DNA of 64,000 nt from Selaginella tamariscina (lineage: Eukaryota > Streptophyta > Lycopodiopsida > Selaginellales > Selaginellaceae), in contig PUQB01000067.1 in the NCBI GenBank assembly GCA_003024785.1, positions 335,999 through 399,998 of the forward strand. Reading direction: 5' to 3'. The notes beneath the pieces were generated by a model. The model saw nothing but the letters and a program-made list of their open reading frames with translations, was not told where the DNA came from and made no database searches. Of this stretch, positions 12,070-22,257 are shown in pieces; the first letter of the stretch is position 1, and every line of letters begins with the position of its first letter. A program made the position numbers and the translations under genes.

Positions 12070-13961
12070 ATGGATTCTCAACAGTATTACGAATCGATCA
12101 TCAAGGCAAGCAGCAAGTGCCGGGACTTGGCACGAGGTAGATGGGTCCATCATCGAGTGGCAAATAGCAGGTTCTCAAACGACACATTCCTTCTGAATCT
12201 ACTCGTCGAAATGTACGGGAAATGTGGATGCCTCGATGAAGCGCGAAAGCTGTTTGAAAATCTCAACAATCCCAATGTTTTCTCCTGGAATATAATGGTT
12301 ACTGCATATGCCCAGAATGGGCATCTGCATGAAGCGAAGAGTTTATACGAGAGAATGCCTTCTCCAGACGTTGTTTCACGGAACACCATGCTCACGGCAT
12401 ACGTGGAAGATGGGCAGATCGAGCAAGCGGAGGTCCTGTTCCAGAGTATGCCCGTCCGGAATACCATATCCTGGAATACAATGCTCACTGCCTATGCCCA
12501 TATGAAGGATTTGCACGAGCTTGAGAGGTTCTTCAACTCTGTCCCGTCTCCGGATGTGATCTCAAGAACCACCATGCTCTTGGCTTACGCCCGAAACGGC
12601 TGTATGATCTCGGCGCAGAACATCTTCGATAACATGCCTGTCAAGAACATCTATTCGTGGACTGCGTTGTTATCCGCATATGCCCAGAACGGGCATCTGG
12701 ATTCTGCCAAGGAAATCTTCGACACCATGCCAGACCGCAATATGATAACGTGGAATGCCATGCTAGCTGCATATACTCAATCCGGGCATTTACAGGGAGC
12801 CCAGAGTTTCTTTCACATAATGCCGTATTGGAATTCGGTCTCATGGACTTGTATGATCCACCTGCATTGCTGGAAGGGACACTCGGATCAAGCCAGGCTC
12901 GTTCTCAAGAGGATCCCTGAATGGGACCTGGTGTCGTGCAACATCATACTAGCTGCATTTGCTCAGTCGGGTAATTTCTACGATGCGAGAGCGATGTTCG
13001 ATCTCATGCTCTCGAAGGACATCGCTTCATGGACGAACCTGCTGCTAGCTTACACACGAACCAAGTCGTTAGCGGACTCAAAACAAGTCTTCCTTAAGTT
13101 CCCGGAATGGAACGCTGTGTCGTGGAACGTGCTACTTGCGGCGTACGTGAAGAACGGGCGTCTTGCGGAAGGAAAGGAGCTTTTCGATAGGATGCCGGAG
13201 CGGTCCCTGGTGTCTTGGATCACCATGCTAGTGGCATATTCGGAATACGGAAAGCTTGAAGACGCAGAAAAGCTGTTTAGAACCATCCCCGAGCTGGACG
13301 GAGTCGCGTGGAACACCATGCTGGAAGCGTATTCTCTCAATGGGGATCTGGAGGGAGTGAAGAGCGCCTTCGACAGGATGCCGGTGAGGGATCACATCTC
13401 ATGGTGTGCCTTGATGGCGGCATTTGGAAGGTATGGTAAACTGGAGGAAGCCAAGGAGATATTCTATAGCTTACCAGAACGAGATACCTTCTCATGGAAC
13501 ATCCTTGTGGCAGCACTCGCTCGTGGAGGCCATGTGAGCGAGGGAAGTCTGATATTCGAGCGTATGCCCGACTGCGATGTGGCGTCCTGGAACACTGCAA
13601 TTGCCACGTTTAGTCATTCTGGGAACGATATACGGGCTCTAGAGACATACCACAGTATGGGATTGAGGGGGTTCACCCAGATGAAATCACTCTGTTGCAT
13701 ACTATTACGGCTTGTAATCACCTCGGTTTAGTGCGCGATGCAGGGCAGGTGTTTGTTTCTATGATGCTCGATCACGGACTCGCACCATGGATCGAACACT
13801 ACACCGTGATGGTTGAAGCGCTTACTAGATCGGGGCAGTTTTCGAACGCCAGGGAGCTTATGAATTCCATGCCTTTTGTTCCGGATAAGCTGACATGGGG
13901 TGGGATTCTTGCTTCGCAGCAGACGGATTCAAATTCGAAACTCGCGGTCTACTTGTTGTAA
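12070..13961 (+). CDS. PLS-type pentatricopeptide repeat protein, no DYW domain
   Basis: An intronless gene of about 630 residues. After a short N-terminal piece it consists of about 17 consecutive PPR motifs of roughly 31-35 residues, recognisable by repeated W(N/T)xM(L/V)xAY and (L/I)F(D/E)xMPxRN signatures. The spacing suits the PLS subclass of organelle RNA-binding proteins, which bind one RNA base per repeat and act in editing, splicing or stabilisation. No E or DYW deaminase domain follows, so a catalytic role would need a partner. The frame moves by one base near 13664, in the T/G-rich ATTGAGGGGG. The downstream frame carries on with VHPDEITLLHTITACNHLG, a normal PPR sequence, and stops after AVYLL at 13961. 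That looks like one missing base rather than a natural end. No clear transit peptide is visible. Confidence 0.88.
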
Positions 13962-14086
13962 TCCTGTCCGTTCAGTAGATCCGAAAGCTTAGGGTTTCTG
14001 GGAATATACTTAGCCACGTGGTGCAATCGTGGCCGTTTAGTTAGCTCGATCGATTTATGGGACTAGGGTTTATACTCTGTTTGTGG

Positions 14087-14162
14087 GGATGATGATGAAT
14101 AACGAAGTCTGATCTCTCTCATGTGTGAAGTTCATAACAGACGCTGCGTTCTTTCTGAATCC
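14087..14162 (+). repeat. 5'-flank segment, copied in intron 2 of the same gene
   Basis: The segment with GATGATGATGAAT, GTCTGATCT and ACAGACGCTGCG, lying about 90 bases before the start codon, recurs at 15333-15407. Its last 28 bases also recur at 15287-15314 with one mismatch. Confidence 0.85.
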
Positions 14163-14251
14163 AAGATTGATTTTGCGTTTGAAACCTGAGACTTGTAAAA
14201 GACTCATTGTTTGTTGCCCTAAGCCCTAGATCTAGGGAGAGAGAGAGAGTG

Positions 14252-15822
14252 ATGGGTAGTGTGAGCGCAGCGGAGCTCTCTACAATTGGGGGTATTGCGA
14301 CGGTCTCCGTGTTGCATTCATTCATTCCAACACACTGGCTGCCCTTTTCCATTGTTGGTCGAGCTCAGAAATGGACCATCTCTCGGACTCTGCTAGTAAG
14401 TAAGTAATTGTGTGTTTGTGTGTATATAATTCTTTGTGAGAGAAGATTGAATTCTAATACAAAAAGCCAAAAAGAAAGGCTACAGATATGTATACAATGT
14501 CTCATGTACTTATGATAGTCTAGTATGCATATCACGAACCAAACTATTTACTTATGAAACAGAAGTTCAAATATTTTGAATAGAAATCCGTGACATAATA
14601 GTTAATCATTGATAAGTCCCGTCCCTCTGTGTCTGTATATGCACGAAGAGTAATGTACACATGAAATAGTACGAAAGCTGTAAGCCTACAATTACATATG
14701 AATATGTAAGTTGAGAGCTTATATAGTATGTACAGATATATGTCTATGTTCACTTGTAGAGAGAGAGAGAGAGAGCACATGAAAGAAGTTCAATATCACA
14801 TACTACTACTACTACAGAAACTACTTATTGTATGCTTGGGTATTTACCTTGTGCACATACTCTGTGGCTTTTATACAGCGGCACTCGGAGCAGTATGCCA
14901 TGTTATATCGACGTGCCTATTGGGTTTCGCAGCGATAACGATGGCAAACACAATAGCAGGAGAAGAAACAGTCCACAAGCTTGCATCTTTCCTGCTCATC
15001 TTCCTGGGAGCGGGTTACGTGATTATGTTCATGCTTGGAAAGGGCGGACACAACCATTCACATAACCATTCCATGGAGAAAATGGCAGTCGCAGGCCTCA
15101 TTTTGGTGCCCACTCTATCCCCTTGCGCAACCACTTTGCCGGTACGTGTAATGTGTGTGCGCCGTGTCTGTGTTCATACAAAGTGGCAATCCTTTTGTAA
15201 TTTATAATATGTATATGAAATCAGCTCTTCTTGTATGGCAACTCCTCTTTTATGTGTGTATACCTATAAAATATATATGAAGATCTTAACAGACGCTGCC
15301 TTCTTTCTGAATCCGAACACACACACACAGAGATGGATGGTGATGAAGAACAATGTCTGATCTATCGTATATGAAGATCTTAACAGACGCTGCGTTCTTT
15401 CTGAATCCCGCACACGCACACACACGGACAGAGATTATTATCTTTTGATTATGCGTAGATAGATTACACTTCTTAAACATGGTCATACATATATACATAT
15501 ATATGTATAATATATGTTTTAATAAATGTTGTTTCAGGTATTTCTAGCCGTAGGGAATGCTTCGAGGGGATTTATCATACTAGCAATTGTGGTTTTGTTG
15601 CTAAGCACGCTTACTGTTATGTTAACACTGGTGGCTTTGTCGTACTACGGTGCCAGTCAGCTCAAGTTTCATTGGTTTGAGAGGTATGACAGAGCCCTTG
15701 TTGGTACCGTACTCTGCTTAGTTGGGATCCTTACATATTTTTTCCACCACCACGACCACGACCATTCCGTTGAGGGGACTGTTGCTGCTTTTAACAGCTT
15801 GCAGAGGAAAATCTTGCATTAA
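14252..15822 (+). CDS. Conserved multi-pass membrane protein with His-rich loops (NicO/UreH-like)
   Basis: Three exons (14252-14399, 14879-15141, 15538-15822) join in phase to about 231 residues. The first intron uses the second of two overlapping GTAAGT donors, which keeps RTLLVTALGAVCHV in frame. The protein has about six hydrophobic segments, an N-terminal HSFIPTHWLPF motif, a GHNHSHNHS loop, a SPCATTLPVFLAVGN segment and a HHHDHDHD tail. This layout resembles heavy-metal (nickel/cobalt) permease and UreH-like membrane proteins that occur across plants; the His clusters suit metal binding. Substrate and membrane are unknown. A GA repeat (14238-14250) sits just before the start. Intron 2 carries copies of the gene's own 5' flank. 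Gene identity is firm; transport function is inferred. Confidence 0.8.
15287..15407 (+). repeat. Two intronic copies of the 5'-flank segment
   Basis: Copies of the ACAGACGCTGC...TTCTTTCTGAATCC core lie at 15287-15314 and 15380-15407. Only the second is preceded by the longer GTCTGATCT part. CA repeats follow each copy. Confidence 0.85.
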
Positions 15823-15853
15823 ACACCTGGTTAAATGTTTTATTCTTATCAGC

Positions 15854-15915
<62 letters not shown>

Positions 15916-16365
15916 CTTTTATGCGTGCGTGCAGTTTTGGATAACTGGAAAGTAATAACTTATCTATTACAAGTTTTAATGTTCAAGAGAAGTATTAGGA
16001 ATTTCTTTTGTAATAGCTTATTTACGTAAGTTGTAAAAATGAATTTGATTATGTGAAGTGCCATTTAACTTTAAACATCAAAATATGGTTTATTTTTTAT
16101 TTAACAAAATAAAAGAACATCAGATTTTTAAATAAAATTTCATAGACGTGCACATGTCTTGCATAGTCGTGACCGCACGACAATAAGAAATTGCTTTGCA
16201 TGTTTTATTATAAAAATTTGCTGCTTTATATGCTTTAGGAAGTTTGATGTGTATCGAGGACACGGTACTGGTGTTGTTTTCCATTAGCCTCTGTTTGTTT
16301 ATAATGTTCTTCATATTGAAGTGTTCAGTTGATCAAGCAGTGCTCTTGTGAGTGCTTAGGAGAAG

Positions 16366-17187
16366 ATGGCAGTTTATACTTTTCTGGTTTTGCAGCTCCT
16401 GTTATGGACTGTTGCTGCAGACACTGATGATAAAACTAAGGTACGTGTGTGTGTGTGTGAGAGAGAGAGAGAATTTTTTTGTATATGATATTCCATTGCA
16501 GTCTATACTGAAGGTTTTTATATTTCAGGATCCTTATTTGTGGATTAAGTTGCATGGATGGTTAATGTGGGGCTCGTTTGGAATGCTCATTCCCTTGGGT
16601 ACCTTGATAATTCGGTTCTCACGCAGTCTTCGGAGAAAAGAAGCCACTGGCAAGAAAGCTGAAAAGCTCTTCAACGCCCATCTATGTGTTCAGGTCTGCT
16701 GCTGCGTCGTGCGTGCGTGCGTGCGTGTGTTAATGTGTTGTCTTACAGGCAGTTGGATTTCTATTGTCAGCTGGAGGTGGTGTGATGTCTTTCATGAGAT
16801 TGTCTAACGGGTTTCTTCACACTCATCAAAGACTCGGTTTAGCACTCTGGGCTTTAGCTTGGCTCCAACCGTTTATCGGCCTTTTACGACCCAACAAGTA
16901 CGTAGTTGCGTGCGTGCGGTGTGTGTGTGTGAGAGAGAGAGAGAGTAGTATAATAAACAATATACGTATATGCATTTGCAGAGGGAATAAGGTACGGGGC
17001 GTGTGGTATGTACACACTGGCTGTTGGGGACATTCACGATGATCTTGGGGATATATAATGTTTACAGTGGAATGAGAATATTCGAGCTGATAACACAGAG
17101 GAGCCAGAGGAGCTTGATATTCTGTTTTCGATTCAAATCTCTGTTATGGCACTGGTGTATTTGTTGCAAGATAAATGGAAGTATTAA
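16366..17187 (+). CDS. Cytochrome b561-domain membrane protein, secreted N-terminus
   Basis: Four exons: 16366-16440, 16529-16693, 16749-16897 and 16982-17187. The start is chosen because it opens a signal peptide (MAVYTFLVLQLLLWTVAADT). The b561 core follows: a KLHGWLMWGSFGMLIPLG helix, a FNAHLCVQAVGFLLSAGG helix, HQRLGLALWALAWLQPFIGL, and a fourth helix with VHWLLGTFTMILGIYNVYSG. The C-terminus LVYLLQDKWKY is typical of plant single-domain b561 proteins. Histidines in these helices normally hold two haems for electron transfer across the membrane. Two frame changes occur in the last exon: an extra AC in a CACAC run near 17013-17017, and one shift between about 17085 and 17110. Both sides match the family, so consensus error or very recent decay are both possible. 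Confidence 0.8.
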
Positions 17188-17413
17188 GGGAACAAATGGG
17201 GAGCGCTAATAAGCCTACTACCCAGCCTATGATGGTCAGGCAGTACTCGGTTTCTTCACACAGGAAGTTTTACACAACACACTAGCATGTAATAATAAAT
17301 AAATTCAGAACAAGTTTTTAAACATTTTACTTTATATTTAAAGTAACATTAATTCTGTTATAAGAAATGTTACATTAAAATAAACTCTTAATTTAATTTA
17401 CGTAAGCTGGGGT

Positions 17414-18116
17414 ATGGCGGCCTTAGCTTGTACATATGGAGTGGTCGTGTTGCCGAATCGACGAAGTGTGAAATGGCAGAGATTGAGGGTACAAATGGAA
17501 GACCAAACACAAGTAAACAAGGAATCAGAGGATAAAAATGGCAGTAAACTTCTAGTAGACACTGAGAAAGAGCTCTCCAAGGTAACCAATAGTTGTAGAT
17601 AAGAGTTGTGTACTTTTACACACGCACGCACGCACACAAGATAAACATGTATAAATTTGTAGGCAGTAAAGAAGACGGCAGGAACGTTTGCACCACGTCC
17701 TTCCACTGCAAAGAAGAACCCTGCTGTTCCCGGGACTGCGTTATACACGCTGTTCGAAGTACAAGGCTACTTGAGTATGGCATTTGGTGGACTCCTCTCA
17801 TTTAACTATGTATTCCCTTCGGATGAACCAGATATCTGGAGACTCATGGGCATGTGGTCGGTGTGGATGTTCAGTAAGTAGTGACACACACACACATACA
17901 TACACTTGTGTGCGTGTGTGCGATGATAACTGTGTGCTATATGCAGCTGTTCCTTCACTTAGAGCACGGGACTGTTCATCCAAGGAAAAAGATGCGTTAA
18001 ACTACCTGTTTCTGTTGATTCCAGTTATCAACGTGTTGATTCCGTTCGTGTGGAAGTCCTTTGGGGTTGTATGGACGGCAGATGTTGCCACGTTCTTTGC
18101 ACTCTATGCGTGGAAA
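17414..18116 (+). CDS. Conserved plant membrane protein, probably plastid
   Basis: Three exons are clear (17414-17581, 17663-17873, 17947-18116). The N-terminus (MAALACTYGVVVLPNRRSVK) looks like a short transit peptide. A charged linker follows, then a membrane part with LSMAFGGLLSFNYVFPSDEP, a WRLMGMWSVWMFTVPSLRAR segment, LNYLFLLIPVINVLIPFVWK and TADVATFFALYAWK. I recognise this as a conserved plant/plastid-style protein but cannot name it. The 3' end is unsettled: after YAWK the frame stays open to about 18371, but this runs over the 3' end of the opposite LEA gene. A donor-like GTAT at 18117 may lead to a short last exon, or the gene may read through a few codons further. The two genes converge. 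Confidence 0.65.
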
Positions 18117-18270
18117 GTATATTTAAAGCCTAGTTTTACATTGCTATGTTTCTGTTTTATAATACATCTGCAACCTTGTAAGAGGCGTTGGATATACACG
18201 CATGCACACACAAAAGATATTCATATTAAAAAAGTAACTTATTTTGTAGCCGAGCGGCTCCGTTCATCTA

Positions 18271-19474
18271 TCAACGCTCATGAGCCTCTTTCTTCACCTT
18301 ATCCGCAGTGTCCTCCGCAGATTGCTTCACATCCTCAGACTTGCCAGCCAGAGTCTCCTTCATCCTCCTGAAGGCTCCTTGGCACCTTCAATTGTCTCAC
18401 TAATCTTCTCCTTAACAGCCTGAGTGGTCTCACTAATCTTGTGCTTAACACTCTCAGCAGTGCCTTCGGCACTCTCCTTTGCCTTGGAGCTCATATCTCC
18501 AGCCCTGTCCTTTGCAGCCTCTGCCCTGGCTTTCACGTTCTCACTAACTTCCCCAACAGTCTCCTCTGTCCTATCCTTCATCTCGGCTGCTTTGTCCCCA
18601 GACCTGTCCTTCATCTCCTCAGCTTTAGCCTTGGCCTCATCTTTGATCTCGGATGCCTTCTGCGAACTCGACTTCAGAGTCTGCTTGGCCTTGTCCGTCT
18701 TGTCAGACATTGTCTCCTTCGCCTTGTCCGTCGTCTCAGAGAGCGTCTCCTTTGCAGAGTCCTTCATTTCCCCAGCTTTGTACTTTGTTGCCTCTGCTTT
18801 AGATTGGCCTCTTCAGTCATCTCCGAAGTCTTATGCTTAGCAACCTGCTCGGCTTCGTCTGCCTTTCTCTGTGCCTCGTTTGAGTACCCCTTGGACTGGT
18901 ACCTTGACTCACCCATTCGACCACCATCCTGCAAAAGTTTTACTCATGACTACTGCTGTATATAACAAAAGCACACACACACAACACAACTTCCAATGTC
19001 TCACAAATGATTATACTAAAACCAAACACTCCGAATCCTCAAATTCCACATGCATGCAAACACATGAACTAATGTCTTCCTAGCAATTTCTGTAGAAGGA
19101 GACACCTTCTAAATCGTTATGTACGAATCAAATTCTCAACAGCTGAGAATAACAAGCATGCAAACATGCACACACAAACTCATAGCAAATTGTTCACTAA
19201 AAGAAATCTAAAGGTGTTACCATGTTACATTACATAATCGCAAGAAACAAGATACAAGAAAGCTTACCTCTACGGCTTGAACTCGACTCTTGAAGCTCCG
19301 AGCAGCAGACCAAGACGAAGAGCAGCGACTCTCCACGGAGAACTTCAGCCCGGAACGGACGATCCCACTAATCTTATTCATTCTCACAGAAGAGCCGCTC
19401 GCACGACGGATTGAACCGAGCCCCTTTGAAAAACGAACAAAATAAACCTGTGAAGAAGCAGCAGCAAACACCAT
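18271..19474 (-). CDS. Organelle-targeted group 3 LEA (LEA_4-type) protein
   Basis: Two exons: 19268-19474, which carries the start and 69 codons, and 18271-18928. The first exon is rich in Arg, Ser and Ala without acids (FAAASSQVYFVRF, SRCSSSWSAARSFKSRV), a presequence-like leader. The second encodes a long, wholly hydrophilic helix of degenerate 11-residue repeats such as KAKETMSDKTD and KAEEMKDRSGD, the mark of group 3 late-embryogenesis-abundant proteins. These are disordered when wet, fold on drying and protect membranes and enzymes; organelle-targeted forms are known in seeds. One base appears missing near 18808 and near 18366; past the second the LEA sequence continues (MKETLAGKSEDVKQSAED) to a stop at 18271-18273, giving about 288 residues. 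Mitochondrion and plastid cannot be told apart by eye. Confidence 0.82.
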
Positions 19475-19676
19475 AACACGGACGTTGACCCACAAAATAA
19501 AGCGAAGCTCTTCAAACGGCGATAGATCAGACTACGGATATTTGTAACCTCCCTTCAGGAGCCCGAGTGGGCCATGCAGAGCTATCCACGTGGCGTTGCA
19601 GGGCCTCGACATATTGCACATTATTTACGCCACGTGTTGGACGGATTGAAACTGACTCTGTTACAGAATATGCTCC

Positions 19677-19956
19677 TCATATTCGAAGCATAACTGGCAG
19701 TGGTGCTTCAATCTCTAGCCTCTGAAAATGTGTAGAATATAGAATATTAAAACATTAAGCGTGACTGATCTATATCCTAATGACACGCGTAAATACCTTT
19801 TATCTATGAAACTTGGATGTCGACGACAATTAATATATATTTACCTCGTTTGTTGCGGGATGATTGAATGTGAGACGATGTGCATGCAAATGGTAACCAC
19901 AATCGCCAGGTAACGGATTGGACGGTCGCTCATATCCCCTGTTGTACAAGAGAAGT

Positions 19957-20000
<44 letters not shown>

Positions 20001-21211
20001 CGTCTTCTGCGATGCTGTCTGTATCTTCTAAGCTGCCAAGCCCTTCAGTGGATGGTTGTCCACCGTGCACATAAAGAGGATCACCTTCGAAAAGATAGCA
20101 AAAATTATATTACATAATAGAAGTAGAAGTTCTATGTTTATTATACAATAAAGAGCTCAATTTACCGACTAAAGGATGGCCAATGCTTGCTAAGTGGATT
20201 CTTATTTGATGAGGGCGGCCTGAGTAAATCTCAACCTGAACAATGGTGGTCTTATCTTCTTCATTACGTTTAAGTACTGTGACTTTGCTCTGAGAAGGCT
20301 TCCCTGAAAAACAAGGATTAGTATCAGATGGATGATTTCAAAACGCGACTAACACTGAACAAAACACACACACACACCGGTACACGTGCGTCTGAGTACA
20401 CATACATATGAGATGTATATAGTAAACTAACCTTTGGTAACCGCCATGTAAAGCCCGCCTCTCACCCCTGGATATTGCATTTTTCCAACAGCTTGATCTA
20501 TATGTATCTATCATATACACAGACAAATAGGTATGAGACATAAGAAACTTAAATCCATAATTGTGATATTGCATTTAGTTTACCTGGTCTTGTTGTATTA
20601 TGCCAGAAGCCAGAGCTCTATACACCTTTGACAACAACTGAACCTTATCTGCAATTATACATTAAGCCATAATCTATATATACATATGTATAATAGATTA
20701 TCAAAAAGTGCGATACCTGTATTTCTAACGAATTTAGACGCCAAACCCGACCTTGCTTCATCTGATTTTGCACATAATAGAACACCTGGGACATGAACAT
20801 AGTTAAACACATGAAACCAATAAACACGTATACTTGATTTAAAACCTGAAGTCCCCCTTCCAAGTCGATGAACTGGTGTGGGATGGTTTTCATGATATCT
20901 CCATTGAAGTTGTGAAAGCAGCGTTCTTTGTTGGAAAAGACCACTCGGTAGAACTTGTAAACCCGAAGGCTTGTTGATTGCAAGCTATACATAAAAACAG
21001 TTGTACATTCGAAAACTAGTTTATAAATAATATGTAAACAATAACATGTTAATATATCGATGATAAAAGTAGACTGATTACCAGGTGTGTTCGTCTTCAA
21101 ATAATATCTGAAGCATGTATGGTACACTTGGTTCTTCCCAAGGGAGTCGATGGTACACAAGACGAGCGTTATCCCTGTAATATATTCTCTCTCTCTCTCT
21201 CTCTCTCACTT

Positions 21212-21284
<73 letters not shown>

Positions 21285-21714
21285 CGTGCTAACAAGTGTG
21301 GTTTTTGTACCTGCATTTCCTTTGGCAGTTAGAACATACCTGACCAAAGCATCTGGTGAAGTGACTATTTGTCCATCAATCGCAATCTACATAAAAGGCT
21401 TTCAGTCCCACTAAAAGAGCTCTATTACTTACCTGTCCCTTAAGAATTCTCCTCAGCCAACTACATAATAACAATAACAATTAAGTAACACACACATTTA
21501 TATACTTATTGAGCTATAATTACCCTTCTCTGGATGCAGAACGCTGATATCTGGAAGCATAATAATCCAGCACGGTTGCGACTGTAAAGCAGCTACAGAT
21601 TGTGATATATGCCCATTAAAACAGAATGAGACTTACAGCATTCAGAAGAATCGTACTTTGCGCACTCTGTGTAGCTCAAACCATCGTTCAAACCGGGCCA
21701 TGGCACTCAAACAT
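19677..21714 (-). CDS. RluA-family RNA pseudouridine synthase
   Basis: About thirteen short exons can be followed from 21714 down to the stop at 19677-19679: 21637-21714, 21524-21581, 21433-21460, 21340-21386, 21082-21174, 20846-20984, 20717-20785, 20584-20648, 20432-20497, 20166-20303, 20000-20084, 19845-19938 and 19677-19721. The protein opens with a WPGLNDGLSY segment and a small S4-like part (GWLRRILKGQ...DGQIVTSPDA). It then has LAINKPSGLQVLPSG, the active-site motif in the form VHRLGRGTSG, IYSGRPHQIRIHLASIGHPL and LHAHRLTFNHPATNE. These are RluA-class landmarks, and the HRLGRG variant is the form I associate with plant enzymes of the PUS5 type. A one-base shift is needed at the start (near 21704) and at two exon joins (5/6 and 8/9), so exon limits there are approximate. 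The RNA target is unknown. Confidence 0.85.
19939..19999. repeat. (GA)n microsatellite in a pseudouridine synthase intron
   Basis: An uninterrupted GA run occupies most of this very short intron (about 61 bases) between coding exons 11 and 12. Confidence 0.8.
21175..21339. repeat. CT/TA/GA microsatellite block in an intron
   Basis: Adjacent CT, TA and GA runs make a near-palindromic microsatellite inside the intron between exons 4 and 5 of the pseudouridine synthase gene. The CT and GA arms can pair with each other. Confidence 0.8.
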
Positions 21715-21764
21715 TTTGACAAAAACCCTAAACTAAAATAAATAAATAAAAACAAGACCTCTCT

Positions 21765-21837
21765 CACTCCCGGTGGGATTCGAACCCACAATCCTTTGAT
21801 TAGAAGTCAAATGCCTTATCCATTAGGCCACGGGAGC
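21765..21837 (-). tRNA. tRNA-Arg (anticodon UCU)
   Basis: Read on the minus strand, the 73 bases fold as a full cloverleaf. The acceptor stem is GCTCCCG with CGGGAGT (a G-U first pair), the D stem is GCCT with AGGC, and the anticodon stem is TTTGA with TCAAA around the loop CTTCTAA. The T stem is GTGGG with CCCAC around TTCGAAT. The anticodon TCT reads AGA arginine codons. There is no intron. It lies about 50 bases upstream of the pseudouridine synthase start, on the same strand. Confidence 0.96.
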
Positions 21838-21900
21838 AGGCACTCGTATTTGTCGAATTGTTCTCTATGGAGGTATATGGACATTGTATATGATAATATA

Positions 21901-21923
21901 CACAATCCTTTGATTAAAAGTCA
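21901..21923 (-). other. Partial copy of the tRNA-Arg anticodon arm
   Basis: Twenty-three bases match the anticodon region of the adjacent tRNA-Arg with one change, about 115 bases upstream of it. It lacks the other arms and cannot be a tRNA. Confidence 0.6.
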
Positions 21924-21987
21924 TGTGGAAAGAAGAATAAAAGAATGTTTGACGTACAAAGTAACAAAATTGTGCCTCTAATTTTCA

Positions 21988-22208
21988 TTATCTAATGTGC
22001 GTTCTCCCTAGTGACCAAATACCGCTGTCCCGAACCGCATGCTGCAAAAAGACTCGGTCATTAATGATCTATGTGCGCAAACACACACACACAATGTAAC
22101 CTGAGACTTCGGCGATGGGAAAATATTCCAGAATCTGAGTGTCTCGTCTCCAGCACCTGTGACTATCGTCTACAGAATTTACGCATAAGCACATCGTCGC
22201 CATCATCA

Positions 22209-22257
<49 letters not shown>

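Noticed and set aside
13337-13600. Minus-strand open frames within the first PPR gene
   Set aside because: Antisense shadows; the plus-strand PPR repeats explain the codon structure.
14252-18116. The His-rich membrane protein, b561 and plastid-type genes as a metal/redox gene cluster
   Set aside because: They share a strand and neighbourhood only; separate promoters and different predicted compartments give no support for joint function.
18424-18965. Long plus-strand open frames over the LEA gene
   Set aside because: They are shadows of the LEA repeats on the other strand; the minus-strand reading has the LEA signature, a start and matched splice sites.
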